A DNA stretch of 64,000 nucleotides from Hedera helix (taxonomy: Eukaryota > Streptophyta > Magnoliopsida > Apiales > Araliaceae). Shown here piece by piece: positions 59,278 to 64,000 of this stretch (positions within the stretch are counted from its first letter, which is position 1; each line of letters begins with the position of its first letter). The position numbers and the translations under genes are program-made. The stretch covers positions 12,917,879-12,981,878 of the forward strand of contig OX359278.1 in the NCBI GenBank assembly GCA_947179155.2, written 5' to 3'. The notes beneath the pieces were generated by a model, which was not told the DNA's origin, did not search any database, and saw nothing but the letters and a program-made list of their open reading frames with translations.

Positions 59278-61934
59278 TGTGACGCCCACAAATCGGGCTC
59301 ATACCACCCAATTTGAGTCGTCAAAAGAATACAACAAAATTATTACAATACACCGTTCAGTACCCAATAATACACAACTAAGTCTTCACAATTATTACTA
59401 TTCTACAATACAGTGAAGACTACTATAGCAACTATCTCGGACTGCTACTCTATTCCCCTTTTTTCTCCCCTAGTCCCGGCTACGCTCTTATTTTCTGAAC
59501 AATTGAACAAAAATGAAAGAGTGAGCTCAAATAGCCCAGTAAGGAATATCATGACTAAGATAATGAAAAATGAATTATTATTAGCCTTCAACAGTTGAGT
59601 TCTTAATCGAATATAATAGACAACAAGTTTTAAATCAACAACTACAGTTGAGTTATTTATAAAGTGATGTAAACAGTAAGATTTAAATCAAAATAGCAGT
59701 TAAGTTCTTAAACAAAGTTCCACTGCAGCGAAATAACCACCACTAAGAAAATCAAATAGATCATGATGTCCACTAGCCTCTCTTTTTAAGAAAATAATCA
59801 TCAACTTTTATCATCTGAAACACCACTCGTCATGATCATGCCAAACAACAGTTCTTCTTTGCCCCCGGTCAAAGAGAATATTCATCACGTATCCTTGTCA
59901 TCCGAACAAAGACACCAAATATTTATATCGCCTTTATCCTATATCGCCTTTAACCTATATCGCCTATAACTTGTCATCTGTGCCCTATGCCACAGATATT
60001 TAGAACAACATAATACTTGATGATTGAAATAACAACAAATATATAAATAATGAACAGAATAAACAGGATAAACAATAACATTAGGAGTTAGCAAATTTTA
60101 TTTTATTCAGATTCAAATAATGTCCAAATTATCAACATGATATAGAGAAAAAGGTGTTCAAGTCCAAGACTAATATCCAAGATCCACAAGGAAGAAGTTC
60201 AACGGTAAGGTTTACGGTACAAGGAATTAGTCCAAAATGTTCACAGTTCAAATAAATGTTCACAGTTCAAAAGTTCAAGATCCATAAGTTCACAGTTCAA
60301 ATATGACGATGGAAATTTAATAGGAATGTTCTTGTCAAAGGGTATTGGATGACATGTAAACTATTAAGGAAATATTAATGAATTATTAATTCAATAATTT
60401 TTACCGTTTAATAATATTAAAGGTACAAATGAGATCATTTCTTACCGTAGTAAGTTTAAGTAATAGAAGATGAAAAAAAATGATACCCCTTACCATAATA
60501 AGTTTAAGAATTTGTAAGAAAATGATATCCCTTACCTTATCTCGTGACTAAATACAATTTTTATGAGGTTGATCAACCTATATGTATATTCATAATTTAA
60601 TTAGTAAGTAACATATACCAATTTTATGTATATAAAATCATCAAAGTGGCTATATAAATATACTTCAAAATAATTTTTAAAGAAAATAATTTTTCAAAGT
60701 AAAATCTTTCAAATGAAGTTTTTCAAAATAAATCTTCTAATAGAAGAGTCTTCTAAAGGAAGAGCTGTAAACTGATGTGTGTGTGAGTGTTTATATAACT
60801 TTTATAAAAAAAAACTTACTTGAACAATACTCGTACCCTTCCAGATCTTCAACGCTTAAGATAATTTTAATACACTCAGGGAGATACTTATGCTAAGAAA
60901 TATCTAGAGAGTGGAAAGAAGATTGAGTGAGGAATGTATGAAACTCCTTATGCTAAGTCCCCTATTTATAGTCAGAGCCTAACCAACTTTTTCATACACA
61001 CGTTACACATTTTAATCTCATATTTTAATCTGAACCATTCATCAACCAACACACGTTTCACACCTTAATCTGCATCGTTCGTTGACTAACACGCGTTTCA
61101 CGCCTACACGTGTTACACATTTATGTGTGTTACACATTTACGTGTGTTACACACTTAAGCGTGTTACACACTTACACGTGTTACACACGTACACACGTTA
61201 CACATTTTCATATTATTTTATTGATTTAATATACCAATTATTAAACATACAATATTTTTTAAGTAATAAATATGTCTAACTGTTTAATACTTGTGACTAC
61301 TACTGTAACAATTATTAGCCCAATAATGCAAGATGTTGTGCATTATGAAAATTATTGATTCAATAATATGGAACACTGTGCAATGTAAAATATTGTGTAA
61401 TGACAATTATTGATTCAATAATGTAAAATGATATGTAAAGACAATTATTGGTTCAATAATGTAAAATGTTGTGTAATGACAATTATTGATGAAATATTAT
61501 GCAATAGTCACTTTATTAGTTTGATAATTTAAACATTGTGTAATACCGCGAGCTGCTATGCAATACCATGTGCTACAGTAAAATACCATATGTTACCATA
61601 CTTTTATTACTGAGTATTTTAACAGTTAAAAGTGATAATCCGTTGACCATTTTTATTTAGAAAGGCTACTGCTGTCGTTTTCTACATTCGACAATATTTT
61701 GTTATGAGGTTCACCCATAACTGAATATTTCGGCACCGTTGTACGAATATTTTTCGACTGAACGAATATTTCTCGACAGAATGAATATTCCCTGACCAAT
61801 CGAATATTATCCGACATAAAAATTTTGCACATAACATCCTTAATTTTAATTTTTATTAATTTAACACTTTACTGTTAAGCATAAAATTATGAAAAAAAAT
61901 TTAAAATCTATTTATTAAAATTCGGAGTCTTACA
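59278..61934 (-). repeat. 5' LTR of gypsy 2
   Basis: 2657 bp, minus-strand start TGTAAGACTCC at 61934, end GGGCGTCACA at 59278, next to the tRNA-Met primer binding site. Uninterrupted, so it serves as the empty-site reference for the two insertions in the 3' LTR. Confidence 0.92.
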
Positions 61935-62678
61935 TATTATATGACTTTTAGTTGTGTTACACTTTAACAACTAAACATAATACTCTATTTATAGAGTAAG
62001 CATAACTTTCATCTTCTTATTCAAAATAGAACACTTTCTTTCCCTAATAACAATTCTTTTCTGAATAGGATTCGAGGAGTATCTCAAAATTCCTCCCTCA
62101 ACTAGAATCCTCAACTACCTCAACTTCATATCTGAATAGAATTTGAGGAGTATCTCAATAATTTTTTTCCTGACTTAAATCCCCAAACACTTTAATTTCA
62201 TCACTGTCACCGTTGTAGTATTTGTCACCATCATTCACACCATCCGTATCATTCGCGATATTCACATTATCTGTATCATTTGCGTCATCCAAAATATTCA
62301 TACTATTCACGTCATCCGCCACATCCATAATATCTGCATTATCTACGTAAGTCATTCGTGTTGTTTGTAACACCCATATCATTAACATTACTCGCATTAT
62401 CTAAATTATTAGTGCCATCCACATCATAGTCATCATCATCATCTTCAACATTATCATCAACGTTGTTGTCTTTATCTCTGTTTTCACTTCCATAATCTTT
62501 ATCTTTATCATTTGGCGACTGCAACGGTATTCTTTCATAATCATAAAATATCTTGTTCATTAACATCACAACAAATATTGAATCCAACTCCTTCAATCTT
62601 TACTCTTCTTATTTGTCATACCAGTGCGACTAATCCCCCTCTACATTGGATCCAATTAACCTAGCTCTTGGTACTACT
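61935..62678 (-). mobile_element. Copia-like remnant: partial 3' LTR and leader/ORF trace
   Basis: 61940-62040 resembles 63478-63570 (GTGYTACACTTWAACAA followed by TATTTATA). A decayed primer binding site (62664-62678; minus-strand AGTAGTACCAAGAGC) adjoins the LTR at 62679. Between them is Asp/Asn-rich, GAT/AAC-repeat sequence in two overlapping frames (62155-62596) without domain motifs. This fits a minus-strand, internally deleted copia-like element cut by gypsy 2, but the evidence is thin. Confidence 0.4.
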
Positions 62679-63600
62679 TGTTGGGAATTAAGTCGTCATA
62701 AACCAAACAATATAAAATAAAGAGAGAAAAATAACACAAGATTTAATATGAAAAAACCTTTAAAAGAAAAAAAATAGCATAGGTCAAAATTCAAATTTTC
62801 ACTATATTAATATTAATAAGCTTACAATCATGGTTTTTAGATTCGGATCGGTCATCGAACCAAAAAATATACCGGGTGGATCGATCACTGGTTCAACCAG
62901 TGGTCGAACCGTTGTTGAACCGATGACGTCATAAATACATAAAAAAATATATTATTAATAATTAATAAAATTTTAAAATATATATTTTTTTGTAAATTAA
63001 AATATAGTGAAATTATGTTTACAATATTACTAAAAATATCTAATTTTAAAAATAAAATTATTTTTGTAGAAAAAAAATATTAAAAAAACTTTAAAAGCGG
63101 TTCACTGTGTCAACTTAATCGGTTTTGTCAATTGAAATACCGGTTCGACCAGTGGTCAACTGGTCCAATCCGAGTTTTGACCAAAATTGATTTACTGGCC
63201 AAATCGGACCAGAGTGTTGACCAGTTTTGATTTTAACTGGTTCAACCGCCGGTCCAGTCCGAGTTTCAAAACACTATTTACAATATTCCTCTCAAGTTTT
63301 TGAGGTTACACAATATGATAATTTTCATAGTATAACTTTTTGTACGGACTAAAAACTGTAAAATCTTTCCTCCTAAAATATAACTTTTTTGTACAGAATA
63401 CAAAAGTTTCAAAAATGCTCTCCCTCACACAAACACAAAATTTACTCACACTTTGTCTTAACTTTTAGGATAATACATAACTTTTAATTGTGCTACACTT
63501 AAACAATTAAATATAATATTTTATTTATAAAATAACTAAAACTTTTCTTTTTCTATTCAAAACAAAATATTTTTATCCTTTCTTAAACAATTTTACTATA
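62679..63600 (-). repeat. Copia-like LTR (right limit uncertain)
   Basis: Plus-strand start TGTTGGGAATTAAG next to a primer-binding-site remnant. The ACACAAGATTTAATATG stretch is like many plant copia LTRs. A hAT-like MITE interrupts it at 62829-63276. Confidence 0.5.
62829..63276. mobile_element. hAT-like MITE in the copia-like LTR
   Basis: 448 bp, with imperfect terminal inverted repeats (CATGGTTTTTAGATTCGG against the complement of CCGAGTTTCAAAACACTA). It is flanked by CTTACAAT (62821-62828) and TTTACAAT (63277-63284), an 8-bp duplication with one mismatch. The subterminal regions are rich in GGTTCAACC and GACCAGT motifs. Non-coding. Confidence 0.75.
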
Positions 63601-63697
63601 AATAATGACACATACAATAATATGTATAATAACTCAATATAAAAATAATAAAATCTACAATATAAACATGACAAATTCCATCATTTTTATATTAAAT

Positions 63698-63735
<38 letters not shown>

Positions 63736-64000
63736 ATATGTGTGATTATATATAGCAAAATTCTTCCTTAAATAAGAATCGAGCAGTATGCCAACGTCTA
63801 CTTGCTAGGCACCAAGTCCGTTCCGAAGGTCGGACCAAATCACATGTAGTAGCTAGTAACGCATTTAATGCTGTCAGTGACAGTTCTATTGATATATAGT
63901 TGACCTTTAGCAACCCTAGTTAGTAAAATGATTTTATTACTACTTGGTAGATGACTTTAATATTTAAAACTAAATCCAATGCTAATTCAGTTATTTATTG
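63601..64000. other. AT-rich right edge, no supported gene
   Basis: Contains a (TA)n microsatellite (63700-63730). Nothing else is recognised. Confidence 0.6.

Larger units (their letters stand above)
42450..61934 (-). mobile_element. Ty3/gypsy chromovirus 2 with nested insertions in its 3' LTR
   Basis: Minus-strand element with a 5' LTR at 59278-61934 (2657 bp), a primer binding site (59259-59277, GTTGGTATCAGAGC), gag, protease, RT, RNase H, integrase and chromodomain. A polypurine tract (54528-54540) and a 3' LTR follow. The 3' LTR survives as three pieces: 54527-54240, 49798-48175 and 43085-about 42450. It is interrupted by elements at 49799-54239 and 43086-48174, and its last 50-60 bp are missing. 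By eye the two LTRs differ at roughly one base in ten, so the insertion is old. All coding domains carry stops or frameshifts. No TSD was found because the left end is lost. Confidence 0.88.

Overview
The window looks like nuclear DNA from a dicot plant. It is AT-rich, its genes have many introns, and both the gene families and the retroelements are of plant type. The species cannot be named from the sequence alone.

Layout. Positions 1-5600 are AT-rich intergenic DNA with several foldback (hairpin) repeats and a 571-bp hAT-like MITE that ends 183 bp before the first gene. Two intact GH1 beta-glucosidase genes lie head to tail at 5612-9418 and 11920-16157. Both have 12 exons with the same intron phases, and nine of the internal exons are the same length to the base, so they are tandem duplicates. 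Their motifs place them near the BGLU45/46/47 (monolignol beta-glucosidase-like) group. A second hAT-like MITE sits in a duplicated repeat cluster upstream of gene 2. Converging on gene 2 from the minus strand is a decayed RNA pseudouridine synthase gene (PUS6-like, RluA family; 16818-22995) with at least four independent lesions. One of its introns holds a solo LTR that itself carries a hAT-like MITE. As I recall, BGLU47 and PUS6 are neighbours in Arabidopsis (At4g21760/At4g21770), so this gene pair looks like old conserved synteny with one member lost here.

From about 26 kb to 62 kb the window is nested LTR retrotransposons. Ty3/gypsy element 1 (minus strand, about 26.1-40.6 kb) is cut off at RNase H. 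Its gag is split by a 4.1-kb LTR insertion with CTGAC target duplications, and its LTR holds a 2.0-kb solo LTR with CTCAT duplications. It also carries an extra coiled-coil ORF between the primer binding site and gag. Ty3/gypsy element 2 (minus strand, about 42.45-61.93 kb) is a chromovirus with a recognisable gag, protease, RT, RNase H, integrase and chromodomain, all broken. Its 3' LTR holds two further insertions: a 5.1-kb long-LTR element (43086-48174) and a young non-autonomous element with three LTR copies (49799-54239). A copia-like LTR fragment carrying one more hAT-like MITE fills the right end.

The only genes that look functional are the two beta-glucosidases. All other coding traces are decayed. 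Many of the stops are TAG where Trp or Gln is expected, which fits deamination of methylated cytosines in silenced DNA.
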